Part shown: positions 52,225 to 60,295 of the stretch, one piece after another
Layout of the letters: every line of letters begins with the position of its first letter
How positions within the stretch are numbered: the stretch's first letter is position 1
NCBI RefSeq assembly: GCF_903645315.1
Contig: NZ_CAHJXL010000002.1
Coordinates: forward strand, 310,001 to 374,000
Reading direction: 5' to 3'
DNA: 64,000 nucleotides
Origin: Victivallis sp. Marseille-Q1083
Lineage (GTDB): Bacteria; Verrucomicrobiota; Lentisphaeria; Victivallales; Victivallaceae
Translations under genes and position numbers: made by a program
The notes under the pieces: model-generated
The model's database searches: none
What the model was told of the DNA's origin: nothing
The model's input: only the letters and a program-made list of their open reading frames with translations

Positions 52225-52313
52225 TTTTCAGGCCCCGCCAACGGAAAAGCTTCCGCTTTTTCGGACCTGCCTGAAACCCGTGTCGTCCGGGGCCGCAAGG
52301 CAAAGGCGGCAAG

Positions 52314-52345
52314 CCGCGCGGAAAACCTCCGCGCGGTCTTTTTTC
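52314..52345 (+). terminator. Intrinsic terminator of the core operon
   Basis: CCGCGCGG (52314-52321) pairs with an identical self-complementary CCGCGCGG (52329-52336) around AAAACCT, followed by TCTTTTTTC. Confidence 0.85.
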
Positions 52346-52453
52346 TGCAACCATCTGATGCTGTAACCTTGACAACCGAACGAAAGGAGGTTATGTTACA
52401 AGTACGGCTTTCTTTGAAGCCAGTTGATTCAAAACCGTATATTTTCAGCAAAA

Positions 52454-52595
52454 TACACTCGTAAACCCGCCAAGTGAACCTTGTTATTTTGCCCTTGCAA
52501 AGATTCTGGAAATACCGGTGAGATTGTGTCTTCACATCTTACCGGGCGCTTCCTTATGTTTGCAAGGCAGGTTCTTGGCGGGACCTTCGAGTGTG
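52454..52595 (+). ncRNA. Candidate structured noncoding RNA, multi-helix
   Basis: The 142 nt fold as one long hairpin of stacked stems: 52455-52461 with 52588-52594 (7 bp, plus a G-U), 52466-52474 with 52574-52582 (9 bp), 52477-52481 with 52569-52573 (5 bp), 52491-52501 with 52559-52568 (10 bp and one bulged C), 52508-52511 with 52550-52553 (4 bp), and 52515-52524 with 52536-52545 (10 bp, one G-U) capped by a 3-bp stem with TCTT loop. Nearly 50 paired positions with internal loops but no reading frame are far from random expectation. A strong terminator follows at 52636-52671. A 6S-like regulatory RNA, a riboswitch-like leader or a single-strand DNA origin are possible; it fits none of the known consensus sequences I can recall. 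Confidence 0.6.
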
Positions 52596-52635
52596 CATCT
52601 GGAAGCGTCCGCCTTTAAAAATTGTACCTCGGATT

Positions 52636-52671
52636 GCTTCACGATGATCGTTTATCGTGAAGCTTTTTTTA
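52636..52671 (+). terminator. Strong intrinsic terminator after the candidate RNA
   Basis: GCTTCACGAT (52636-52645) pairs perfectly with ATCGTGAAGC (52654-52663), followed by T7. It ends a transcript that includes 52454-52595. Confidence 0.88.
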
Positions 52672-52744
52672 TTTTCCAGATAGTTAGTTTCCCTGCTTAC
52701 GGATGTTATCGTAATTTAACATATTGAATTCAGGAGGTCTGCTG

Positions 52745-52783
52745 ATGGTTTTCCATTTATCTTTATTCAAGCCATGGCTTTGA
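52745..52783 (+). CDS. Possible 12-codon leader peptide
   Basis: ATG 52745 to TGA 52783 encodes MVFHLSLFKPWL, 6 bp after a perfect AGGAGGT. A strong ribosome site with such a short frame suggests a translated leader of the membrane-protein operon, or the remains of a truncated gene. Confidence 0.3.
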   Translation: MVFHLSLFKPWL

Positions 52784-52835
52784 ATGAAGCAATGCTTAAC
52801 AAGTGGCAAAATCAGTAAAAAGAAAGAAATAATGT

Positions 52836-53120
52836 ATGGGTATTCTGTTTGCTTTTATCGCAGTATTATTGGAGCTGGTTATTGCCGGCCTGATTATTTG
52901 GCAAGCTCAAAAACGTTTCGGAAAAAAAGGAGTATTGATGGCAGTTTCGGTATTCGCCGCATTGATCCTGTTCGGCTTCATCTGGAATTGCTGTACCAGC
53001 TGGAACCCTCATGCCCATCTGTCTGAAAATTTAACAACCGGAACCAAACGAACGATCGGTAAACATTATGTATTCTGGAAACAATTGATTACACCGGCGG
53101 GAAATCAGGGCACCCGTTAA
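52836..53120 (+). CDS. Small membrane protein
   Basis: 94 residues with two hydrophobic helices (about 2-21, GILFAFIAVLLELVIAGLII, and 32-50, VLMAVSVFAALILFGFIW) joined by a basic loop (QAQKRFGKKG), then a polar C-terminal part with CCTSWNPHAH. The basic loop would be cytoplasmic. No ribosome-binding site is strong near ATG 52836. The family is not recognised. It opens the group of zinc-ribbon membrane genes and may be part of the same envelope function. Confidence 0.55.
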   Translation: MGILFAFIAVLLELVIAGLIIWQAQKRFGKKGVLMAVSVFAALILFGFIWNCCTSWNPHAHLSENLTTGTKRTIGKHYVFWKQLITPAGNQGTR

Positions 53121-53146
53121 CAATAACATAGAAGGAGAATTCTAAA

Positions 53147-53752
53147 ATGAATGAAACAATGAAATGTCCGATGTGCGCGGAAGAAATTGATTCTGGCGCG
53201 AAAAAATGCCCCATTTGCAAAAGCGATTTGGAAACTCCTGCGGTCGATCCGATCGATGCCGTCGTTGAGCCGACTTTCAACTTCGTTTGGAAAAACATTG
53301 TGACCGCCGGTTTTTACAGTGTTCTTTGGTTGAACCGATTCCGGTGGTGCGTCGGTGAAGCAATGGATCGGGTGCGCATGACGTCGGGGTTGGTGAACGC
53401 TTTGATGTATACGATAGGTGGGGCTGCGTTACTTTACACAGTTTCGTTTGCTGATGTTTCACAGATCATCCACTTGGATACAGGAGAACCGGTAATTGTG
53501 GGAGGCGATCCGGTCTACTCATTAGGTATTGGCGAAAATCTTTACTGGTTGGCGCAGCTTTGTGCAATGGTCTCCGGCATCATCTGCATACGTATCGCGT
53601 TTCTGCTGCGTTCTTACGTGAAAGATAAAGCCGCCCGATTGGGCTTGACCGATTACCGGATGAATACATTCCTCCTGGTGATCTTCAATCTCTTTTATAT
53701 CAACTATTGTCTGGTGGAACTGAAAAACCGTTCCGCACAATCAAAACAGTAA
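53147..53752 (+). CDS. Zinc-ribbon membrane protein with DUF4328-like topology
   Basis: 201 residues with GGAG upstream. A zinc ribbon at the N-terminus (KCPMCAEEIDSGAKKCPICKSDL) is followed by about four hydrophobic segments (near 45-60, 88-110, 125-150 and 170-190). The pattern W-x-x-R-F-x-W-C-V near 62 and the closing FNLFYINYCLVELKNRS resemble membrane domains often attached to zinc ribbons. Function unknown. It lies 26 bp after the small membrane gene and 28 bp before the next zinc-ribbon gene, all in one direction. Confidence 0.6.
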   Translation: MNETMKCPMCAEEIDSGAKKCPICKSDLETPAVDPIDAVVEPTFNFVWKNIVTAGFYSVLWLNRFRWCVGEAMDRVRMTSGLVNALMYTIGGAALLYTVSFADVSQIIHLDTGEPVIVGGDPVYSLGIGENLYWLAQLCAMVSGIICIRIAFLLRSYVKDKAARLGLTDYRMNTFLLVIFNLFYINYCLVELKNRSAQSKQ

Positions 53753-53780
53753 AATCAATCAGAGCCGGGAGAATGGAATT

Positions 53781-54308
53781 ATGAATCAGGAAAATACCAA
53801 ACGCTGTCCGCAATGCGCTGAAGTCATTAAAGCGGAGGCCGTCAAGTGTCGTTACTGCGGAAGTGACTGCCGTTCAGATAAAATGACAGCCGAAAAGCCG
53901 CAACCAGCAGCAGTAAAAAGAAAATCCCCATGGAAATTGGGATGTGTGATCGTTGTGGGAGTTTTCGCGCTTCTGCTGATATTGTTTATGCTGGGAGGCG
54001 GAGAACCTACCATCGACTGTTCTTCTCAAGATGCCTTCAGGGAATCAAGTGGAGAAGTCATCGAATATATTGAAGAGGAAGCTAAGGAACTGCTTGAGGA
54101 TGCACAACAAAAAGAATTCAAAGGTATAGATACATCTGCAGAAAAAAAACGTTTTGAAGACCTCAAACGAGCAATTAACAATTTGATAATTCTCGTTGGA
54201 TATGGCCAAGGCGAACAGGTTCAGGTTTTGGACGGAATGACTCCCGAAGAAGTCGTCCAGTATTTCAAAAAACAAGAAGAGGAGAAATACAAAGGCGGAT
54301 TACTATAA
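53781..54308 (+). CDS. Zinc-ribbon protein with one membrane helix and acidic helical domain
   Basis: 175 residues. A zinc ribbon (RCPQCAEVIKAEAVKCRYCGSD, 8-29) and a proline/lysine linker precede one membrane helix (about 55-75, LGCVIVVGVFALLLILFML). The remaining 100 residues are acidic and helical (EVIEYIEEEAKELLEDAQQKEF) and would be outside the cytoplasm if the zinc ribbon is inside. The last bases adjoin the next ATG (54309) without a gap. The unusual Gly in the membrane segment end (LGGGEP) is not explained. No named family. Confidence 0.6.
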   Translation: MNQENTKRCPQCAEVIKAEAVKCRYCGSDCRSDKMTAEKPQPAAVKRKSPWKLGCVIVVGVFALLLILFMLGGGEPTIDCSSQDAFRESSGEVIEYIEEEAKELLEDAQQKEFKGIDTSAEKKRFEDLKRAINNLIILVGYGQGEQVQVLDGMTPEEVVQYFKKQEEEKYKGGLL

Positions 54309-55325
54309 ATGAAACGTTGCATTTTCTGCAATGAGCAGATTCAGGATGATGCGAAACTCTGCCGCTATTGCAAACGGCGGCAGAGTGTTCCCGCTTCATC
54401 AATTTTGGAAAGGATCAAGGAAAGCAGACGATTGCAGTTCGGCGGTGGCTTAGGCAAATCCCTGGGGATTTTCTTCGGGGCTAACCTCGCCGCCGTTCTC
54501 TTTCTTATTCTGCTTGGCGCTTTTCTCGCTCCTGAGCTCGGTATGCTGGCTGGATTGGGTGTCCTCATTCTCGGAAGTACAGTGCCATTTGTGATGCTGC
54601 TTTTTTCAAAGCAGATCGCGCGATGGCAAACACCGATGAAAATCCTCAAACCGGATGACGCAAACAATACCGATCAGGAAAAATCCCTGTTGGCACTGGT
54701 TGCTGCTCTGGCGGATCGTGCCGGTTTGCCAGTTGTTCCGGAGGTCGGGATTTTTGAGAGCACTGAAGTCAATGCTTTTGCAACCGGCCCGTCACGAAGC
54801 AACGCCCTGATCGCCTTCAGTTCCGGTCTTCTGGAGAAAATGGAGGAAGCGGAAGTTGCCGCAGTCGCTGCCCATGAGACTGCCCACATTGCCAATGGTG
54901 ATATGCTGACCATGACTTTGCTGGAAGGTCTGGTGAATGCGGCCGTAATTCTCGTCGATTTCACGATCAGTTTGAGCGATTGGTACGAGGAATTGGAGGA
55001 GCGTATCGGCTGGTTGTCCGCCGTTGTCCGCTTCGCCATCGTCAACGTGCTGATGCTCGGTGGAAACCTGGTATTACTTTGGTTTTCGCGTCATCGGGAA
55101 TTTGAAGCGGATGAGGTTGCAGCCCGATTGACCGGTATTGATTCCATGATCAGCGTACTGCGTCACTTGGAAGCCGGGGAAGCCGCTGAAAATCCAACTT
55201 GCTCCGATGATTCGGCAGCAGCCATGATGTTCTCCGCGCCTCCCGGCTGGTGTGATATTTTCTCAACGCACCCGTCTTGTGAAAGGCGAATAGCGCATCT
55301 TGAACAAGTCCTCGGCAATCAATAA
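54309..55325 (+). CDS. HtpX-like M48 membrane protease fused to a zinc ribbon
   Basis: 338 residues. A zinc ribbon (RCIFCNEQIQDDAKLCRYCKRRQ, 3-25) precedes an M48B protease: two membrane helices (about 55-80 and 82-100), VNAFATGPSRSNALIAFSSGLLE, the active site HETAH near 188 with AHIANGDMLTMTL, further membrane segments, and HREFEADEVAAR with the third zinc ligand Glu. HtpX proteases degrade damaged inner-membrane proteins; the extra zinc ribbon is not part of standard HtpX (about 290 residues). It is directly fused in operon to the zinc-ribbon gene before it, so the cluster probably forms one membrane complex or quality-control unit. Confidence 0.85.
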   Translation: MKRCIFCNEQIQDDAKLCRYCKRRQSVPASSILERIKESRRLQFGGGLGKSLGIFFGANLAAVLFLILLGAFLAPELGMLAGLGVLILGSTVPFVMLLFSKQIARWQTPMKILKPDDANNTDQEKSLLALVAALADRAGLPVVPEVGIFESTEVNAFATGPSRSNALIAFSSGLLEKMEEAEVAAVAAHETAHIANGDMLTMTLLEGLVNAAVILVDFTISLSDWYEELEERIGWLSAVVRFAIVNVLMLGGNLVLLWFSRHREFEADEVAARLTGIDSMISVLRHLEAGEAAENPTCSDDSAAAMMFSAPPGWCDIFSTHPSCERRIAHLEQVLGNQ

Positions 55326-55389
55326 CTCAAAGCGAAACATGTAAAATACTGCGTTTTCTGATCAGGGAAACGCAGTATCTTTTTTATGA

Positions 55390-55845
55390 TTACCAACAGT
55401 CAGGATGTGGGCGACGGTGTGACAGTTGCGGATATTTGGACACAAGCAGTTGCCAGTCTTTTGCTGAGAATTGTTGAATATGCGGACACTGTTTTGCCAA
55501 CAAGGGAAAATCAAGCAGAAGGCTGAGCCAGACTTCCGGCGACAAATTATGAAGAATTTTCAGTGGACAATTCGAGGCAAAATCAGGCCGGGCTTTCAGC
55601 AGATACCACAACTCCCGTTCGTCAAATTCATCCCATGGAATCACCTCCGTCGCGTTATCTTCAAGCTCGCACAGCCGATCAATTTCCCCCTGCCGGTCCG
55701 TTCCTGCCAACATGTTTTTCATCCAAGGGCGAGCTCGATTTTTCGGCTGTTCAGAAGGGACTTCCCAACTTCTATTCCGATTCTGCCGCATTGATTCGGC
55801 TGCCTTTTCGATCTCCAAGGTATTATGGAATTCTTCATTTTTCAT
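55390..55845 (-). CDS. Short W-x-x-LL-x-x-x-P repeat protein
   Basis: 151 residues from ATG 55845 (ATG 55878 is an alternative). The C-terminal 60 residues carry the same unit as the protein at 15440-16618: PEVWLSLLLDFPLLAKQCPHIQQF and AKDWQLLVSKYPQLSHRRP. The first 90 residues are acidic and polar with ELWYLLKARPDFASNCP as another degenerate unit. It is far shorter than its relative (about three units against ten), either a truncated or a compact version. It sits beside the YagK/YfjJ gene as in element 1, though there the two are divergent. Confidence 0.55.
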   Translation of the reverse strand: MKNEEFHNTLEIEKAAESMRQNRNRSWEVPSEQPKNRARPWMKNMLAGTDRQGEIDRLCELEDNATEVIPWDEFDERELWYLLKARPDFASNCPLKILHNLSPEVWLSLLLDFPLLAKQCPHIQQFSAKDWQLLVSKYPQLSHRRPHPDCW

Positions 55846-55904
55846 GATCAGCATCAATTTTATTGTTAAATTTTTCATTAAAAGTATAACTATAATTCGG
55901 GGAA

Positions 55905-56642
55905 TTATTTTTGATATGGCTTTATTTGATAGTAATTATTTTTTTGTGTGTTCGGCAACCGGGAGGAAAACAGTTCGCGTTGCCCCGGCGGGGTCTTATC
56001 TTTCTGTTTTCCCTTGGCTGTATAGCTCCCCCAGTGAAAACACCGATTGATTTTTTCCTCATATTCAGGATCGCTCTTGCTGAGCATAATCCCATTCTCC
56101 TGCGGAGAACCGTAACGGCTCTTGGTGCAGTCCTCAATCAATCCCCTGTTCTTTTTTCGACATTCCGGCGGAATATCACGCTCGTCTTCGTCGACCGGCG
56201 GTAAGCCCAACTTGCGTTCCCAAATCTTTTCGGCTGAGTCGATAAAAGGCTTAAGTTCAGGCTTGCTGACAACGCCTTTGGGGTCAGGAGAAACATTGAC
56301 CAAAACAATCTCGCTGTAATGCTGGTTGCTGCTATTTTCCTGTTCCCTGACCGCGACATAGCGGACATCATAATTTGCCCTTTGCAGCCCTTTCACATAA
56401 TCGGCTTGAAAAGCGCAGAATTGCCGGTTGTCCCGAGGTGCGGTGTATCCCTGAGGATAACGGATATCGAACCGAAAAAAATAAACGTCATCATGTCGCG
56501 CAAGCATGTCGTCCATTTGTGATTCAATGCGTTTTAAGATCGGGGTACTGCATCGCAGCCCCTTGGCGCAGTTGGTCATGATCGGTTTCGACTTTTCGCC
56601 GAATGTCGGCTTGTCAGTCATGTTCGCATGTCTCTTAGGCAT
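55905..56642 (-). CDS. YagK/YfjJ (inovirus Gp2-like) protein, second type
   Basis: 245 residues; AAGGAG lies before ATG 56642. It follows the same plan as the protein at 16823: ILKRIESQMDDMLARHDDVYFFRFDIRYP, then YVAVREQENSSNQHYSEIVLVNVSP. The H-Y-H of the element 1 copy is H-Y-S here, so a metal site of HUH type is degraded or differently built. The C-terminal part (GLIEDCTKSRYGSPQENGIMLSKSDPEYEEKINRCFHWGSYTAKGK) is closer to classical YfjJ. A replication or plasmid-maintenance role is inferred. The gene is not next to a helicase as in element 1. Confidence 0.72.
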   Translation of the reverse strand: MPKRHANMTDKPTFGEKSKPIMTNCAKGLRCSTPILKRIESQMDDMLARHDDVYFFRFDIRYPQGYTAPRDNRQFCAFQADYVKGLQRANYDVRYVAVREQENSSNQHYSEIVLVNVSPDPKGVVSKPELKPFIDSAEKIWERKLGLPPVDEDERDIPPECRKKNRGLIEDCTKSRYGSPQENGIMLSKSDPEYEEKINRCFHWGSYTAKGKQKDKTPPGQRELFSSRLPNTQKNNYYQIKPYQK

Positions 56643-56978
56643 GGGGTCTCCTTGGTGTATTTTGTCTATATTATGTACACCAAGATAATTAAATACAACG
56701 GATCTCCCTTTCTATAGCTACGCGCGTATATATGCACGTGTATGCACATGTGTTAGATATTACCTAATAGGCGGGGCTTTATCTGGAAATGCCCTGTACA
56801 GCCACAGTGGTCAAGAACAAAAAACCTTGCCGCGGCAGGAAAATGGCAATATGGGCAGATGTCTGAATTAGGGATCGATAAGTCAGAAAGCAGGCAAGCG
56901 TGTTCCTGCCCTCAAGAGGTCGGAATTATTATTTATTGTAACCGGCCATTCGATAGCTAAGACGAAAGGAAGCTATCA
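56643..56978. other. Gap upstream of the Gp2-like gene, possible origin region
   Basis: 336 bp without genes. A tract of alternating purine-pyrimidine (about 56719-56752, with CGCGCGTATATATGCACGTG and two TATGCAC repeats) could melt or form Z-DNA. A pairing CCTGCCGCGGC-type segment and GCAGGCAAG...CCTGCC occur near 56832-56915. The position between an initiator-like gene and a small HTH-like gene makes it a candidate replication origin. Confidence 0.35.
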
Positions 56979-57245
56979 ATGACCAATAATGAACTGTTCG
57001 AGCAATTTTGCAAGGAGTGGCCTCCTGTTTTCCCCGCCGTTCAGCTTGACCGGCTTACAGGAGGCGCACTGCGCTGGACTACGATTCAAAATCTCCGCTC
57101 CATTAAGGATAAGAATAAACTGAAGCGCAAAGATGGCAGCGAAAAATCTATCCCCCCGGAAGCTTGTTTTCGCCGGGATGGATGCCGAAAAATTCTAATC
57201 ATACGGGACGAATTGCTGCGTTGGTGGCTCAGTACCCTGAGTTAA
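56979..57245 (+). CDS. Small AlpA/excisionase-like protein
   Basis: 88 residues with GGAAG upstream. The order FPAVQLDRLTGGALRWTTIQNLRSI, KSIPPEACFRRDGCRKILIIRDELLRWW resembles a helix-turn-helix followed by a wing ending with a Trp-rich helix, as in excisionase-like DNA-binding proteins of integrative elements. It overlaps the tail of the next gene on the other strand by 51 bp. A relative by role is the HTH gene at 18764 in element 1, but sequence similarity is slight. Confidence 0.55.
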   Translation: MTNNELFEQFCKEWPPVFPAVQLDRLTGGALRWTTIQNLRSIKDKNKLKRKDGSEKSIPPEACFRRDGCRKILIIRDELLRWWLSTLS

Positions 57246-58691
57246 CAATTTCTGTTTCGCGGCATCCTGTGCCATGAAACGTTTTCTGATATAGCTCGGG
57301 GACGTTTTCAGTCGCCGAGCGATTTCATTTACTGGCAGGGAGCCCCTCAACGCCGCAATTTTTTTATCCATTCCGGTACGCCGTTTCCGTTTCAGCGGCG
57401 CATTTACTCTGATACCCGCTCGCCGCTTGATCTGTCGTAACGTATAAATACTCAGATTCAATTGCCGGGCGATTTCTTTTTCTCCTTTCCCATGGGCAGA
57501 TAATTCCTGGATTTCTCGTCCCAGTCCGGCATATTTACTGCCGAATATCTCATTTTTGGCATCTGCCGAGCAGCGGTATTGTTTAGGACGGCTATCGACT
57601 CCGATAGTTGTATGTTTGGTAATAAAAAGTTGCTGTCCGTTTCGACCGGATTTGCGGATGACTGAAATTTTCTCCTGCCACTTCATCTCTAAGTTGTCAA
57701 TTTCACTATGCAAACACAGCCAGACATGGTATCCGGCATCTAATAGCTCTTGGAAAAACAAACCGAGAGGACTATCTGGGCGGGGAATCAATTCACTGTC
57801 CCAGATCAGAACTTGTGCCTTACGCGAGAAAAATTCATGACAAAGCTTCCCGGCCAAGACTTCAGTATCTTTTATTGCTGACTTGGCAAAGCTGATGACC
57901 GTATGGCTGGTATTGTGGTCCAGCCATTGAATATAACCATTTTCTATGATAATATTGGTTCCGTGATAGTGGCGTATCTGGGAAAGCAAGCAGTCACCGA
58001 CATCGGAGATCATAAGAATTGGGGCGATTATGTCGAGAACAAACGGAAGGGTTTTATGCCGCAGTACCACTTGGATATATTGTGCAAGAACTTCGCGGTT
58101 ATGCGGAGTGGTTTCAAAAACCAGCAGCTTTCCGGCCGGCTGGGATACTGGAGCCAGCTTAGGAAGGGAATGCTTTGTCAACTGCCGATAGTCCAAAGCC
58201 AAAAACAGCTTCTGCTGTTGCTCAAAAAGCTTCTGATGAGTAAAAACGGAAACAACCCACTTTAACTGTTCCTCTATACGGAATGCAACAATATATTGCA
58301 ATCTCTGCAAATGATTAAATTTTTGGGCAATTTGACAGGCCCGTTTAAAACAATCGTAAATCGTTTCTGTGGCTTCCTGCACGATAAGAAAATAAGTTTT
58401 TATTTGTTGTGGGATTTTCGAGAATGCCTTTTCGATGTTGTTGAAATCTTGTTCAAAAACCGGTAATGGATATGGCAACATCGGCCCTCGAAAGAGAATG
58501 GGCGGAATATGGAATTCTAATTCCGGATCATTGAAGAAAATTATATTGGCCCAAGCCGGAAATTGCAGACGGTCCAAGTATTCCAAACAGCCAGAAAACT
58601 TCCAGGCACTTTCCTGCAGATAGAAGCTTCGGTTGACCCATTCGGTAGTGAACTCATCAATTTCCGAAGAAGTTATTTTGTTTGTCCACAT
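57195..58691 (-). CDS. Uncharacterised protein with two C-terminal helix-turn-helix motifs
   Basis: 498 residues from ATG 58691 (GGAAAG upstream); GTG 58709 is possible. Residues about 1-190 are rich in aromatic residues with no recognised domain. Residues about 190-370 look like an alpha/beta domain with Walker-B-like strands (GKLLVFETTPHN, TLPFVLDIIAPILMISDVGD, QVLIWDSELIPR, GYHVWLCLHSEID), but no Walker A is seen. The C-terminal third has two HTHs: KGEKEIARQLNLSIYTLRQIKRRAG and LPVNEIARRLKTSPSYIRKRF. No tyrosine or serine recombinase residues can be aligned. It may be a degenerate RecA-like ATPase with DNA-binding tail, replacing the AAA_25 protein of element 1, but that is a guess. Confidence 0.5.
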   Translation of the reverse strand: MWTNKITSSEIDEFTTEWVNRSFYLQESAWKFSGCLEYLDRLQFPAWANIIFFNDPELEFHIPPILFRGPMLPYPLPVFEQDFNNIEKAFSKIPQQIKTYFLIVQEATETIYDCFKRACQIAQKFNHLQRLQYIVAFRIEEQLKWVVSVFTHQKLFEQQQKLFLALDYRQLTKHSLPKLAPVSQPAGKLLVFETTPHNREVLAQYIQVVLRHKTLPFVLDIIAPILMISDVGDCLLSQIRHYHGTNIIIENGYIQWLDHNTSHTVISFAKSAIKDTEVLAGKLCHEFFSRKAQVLIWDSELIPRPDSPLGLFFQELLDAGYHVWLCLHSEIDNLEMKWQEKISVIRKSGRNGQQLFITKHTTIGVDSRPKQYRCSADAKNEIFGSKYAGLGREIQELSAHGKGEKEIARQLNLSIYTLRQIKRRAGIRVNAPLKRKRRTGMDKKIAALRGSLPVNEIARRLKTSPSYIRKRFMAQDAAKQKLLTQGTEPPTQQFVPYD

Positions 58692-58789
58692 AAATTTATT
58701 TCTTTCCACGATATTCAGCGTTGTTTACTAAACAACATACAAAACAACATATCACTTTCTGTGGTGTGGAGACGCAAAAAATAAGTCGA

Positions 58790-59086
58790 TTATTTAGGAA
58801 AATGTTCAATTTCATGTTGGGATATTCGGACGGCGCGTTTCCCCGATTGTACCTTGTGCAAACGTCCTTCCCGGAAATAGCGGTAAATCGATTTCGGGTG
58901 GCAGCCAAGAAGCTCGGCGGCTTCTTTTACCGTGTATAATTTCTCTGGCGCTTTCGGTCGGCTTTCGCCGCCGGAAGCCGCCAGCTTCAGAAGTTCATTC
59001 AACCGCCTGCCGTCAAGCAGGCCGTTTTTCACGGCTGGGGCTAAAAAGTCTTTGACCACTTTGATCTCTTCCGGAGTCAGGATCAT
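58790..59086 (-). CDS. Excisionase-like helix-turn-helix protein
   Basis: 98 residues from ATG 59086 (GGAGGG upstream). KLYTVKEAAELLGCHPKSIYRYFREGRLHKVQSGKRAVRISQHEIEHF is a MerR/excisionase HTH_17 domain of about 50 residues. The N-terminal half is helical. Such proteins are recombination directionality factors or regulators. As the element lacks an integrase it may act with an integrase encoded elsewhere. It is followed, in the same direction, by the 498-residue gene. Confidence 0.8.
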   Translation of the reverse strand: MILTPEEIKVVKDFLAPAVKNGLLDGRRLNELLKLAASGGESRPKAPEKLYTVKEAAELLGCHPKSIYRYFREGRLHKVQSGKRAVRISQHEIEHFPK

Positions 59087-59134
59087 ATTACCCTCCACTG
59101 CGGTTGACTTGACCGATGTTATCCGAAAATCGGC

Positions 59135-60295
59135 TCATTTTACCACTATGCCGGTATCTTTGAAATTGAGAAATCTGATGCCGTCGATTTCCGGCGTCAG
59201 ATCGCCGGAATAGATGACGAAACCGGGCTGGAATTTCTCCGACAGTTTGCGGAACTTCAAGAGATTTTTGCAGAAATCCTTGTTCCAGGTCATGCCGCCT
59301 TTGATTTCCACCGGTATCAACGTTTGGTTGTTCTTGCGAAACAGGAGGTCGGCCTCCAGCCCCTGCGAATCCCGAATGAAGTACAGTTCCGCCGTTTCGC
59401 CCGCGTTGAAGCGTTGTTTCAGCGCCTCAATGACCACCATGTTTTCAAAAAGGCCGCCGAACAGCGGATCGCGGGCAACCTGTTCAGGAGAATTGATTCC
59501 CAATAGCCATGTCGCCAGACCGACTTCCGTAAAGTAGAGTTTCCTGCTCTTGATCAGGCGTTTGCCGAAATTCTCATAGTATCCCGGCAGTTGAAAGATG
59601 ATGAAGCTGGCTTCCAGTACGGAAAGCCACTGGGCGAGCGTCTGTGACGATACGCCCACATCTCCCGCCAGTGAGGCCAGATTGACCAGTTGCCCCACAC
59701 GGCCCGCCAGCAGCTTCACAAATGTTTCAAACTGACTGAGGTCCTTGATATTCAGCATCTGACGCACATCCTTCTCCACATAGGTCGAGAAGTAATCACG
59801 GTAGAGGTTCTTCGGATCAAGCGTCGTGTCGTAAAGGCGCGGCATAAAGCCGGAATAAAGGTATTGATCGCGCTCCAGCGTAATACCGGAGGCGGTCAGC
59901 TCGGAAATGGAGAGCGGCAGCAGTTGCAGAATGCCGGTACGCCCGGCCAGCGACTGTGAAACGCCGGCCCCCAAAGCCGGTTGATGGCTGCCGGTCAGGA
60001 TATACTGTCCATAGGTTTTGTTTTCATCCACGGCAGTCTGAATGAAGCTCAACAGCTTCGGGACGCGCTGGATTTCATCGAAGATGACCGGCGGCGCGTA
60101 GCTCTTCAGAAATCCCCTGGGATCGGCTTCGGCCATCTGCCGGATATCGAAGTTTTCCAGATTGACATACTGGTGCTGCGGAAATGTCATCTTCGCCAGA
60201 GTGGTCTTGCCGGACTGTCGGGGGCCGGTAAGCGTGACCACCGGATACATGGAGGCTAACTTGAGCAGTTGTTGTTGTATTTCGCGCTGAATCAT
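59135..60295 (-). CDS. AAA_14/DUF4143 ATPase
   Basis: 386 residues, GGAGG before ATG 60295. Walker A VTLTGPRQSGKTTLAK near residue 20, Walker B PPVIFDEIQRVPKLL, the sensor strand YILTGSHQPAL, then the DUF4143 part with EVGLATWLLGI, GLFENMVVIEAL and LYFIRDSQGLEADLLFRKNNQTLIPVEIKGG. Unlike the ATPase of element 1, the Glu-x-Lys of the restriction-like fold is present (VEIK). The cellular role of this common family is unknown. Each element thus has one ATPase of this type near its right end, but from different branches. Confidence 0.85.
   Translation of the reverse strand: MIQREIQQQLLKLASMYPVVTLTGPRQSGKTTLAKMTFPQHQYVNLENFDIRQMAEADPRGFLKSYAPPVIFDEIQRVPKLLSFIQTAVDENKTYGQYILTGSHQPALGAGVSQSLAGRTGILQLLPLSISELTASGITLERDQYLYSGFMPRLYDTTLDPKNLYRDYFSTYVEKDVRQMLNIKDLSQFETFVKLLAGRVGQLVNLASLAGDVGVSSQTLAQWLSVLEASFIIFQLPGYYENFGKRLIKSRKLYFTEVGLATWLLGINSPEQVARDPLFGGLFENMVVIEALKQRFNAGETAELYFIRDSQGLEADLLFRKNNQTLIPVEIKGGMTWNKDFCKNLLKFRKLSEKFQPGFVIYSGDLTPEIDGIRFLNFKDTGIVVK

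Noticed and set aside
52454-52595. A retron or group II intron RNA
   Set aside because: No reverse transcriptase gene is nearby and the fold is a single long hairpin without the domain V or msr/msd layout.
57195-58691. Tyrosine recombinase of element 2
   Set aside because: No R...H-x-x-R...Y pattern can be aligned, and the C-terminal part is made of two HTHs.
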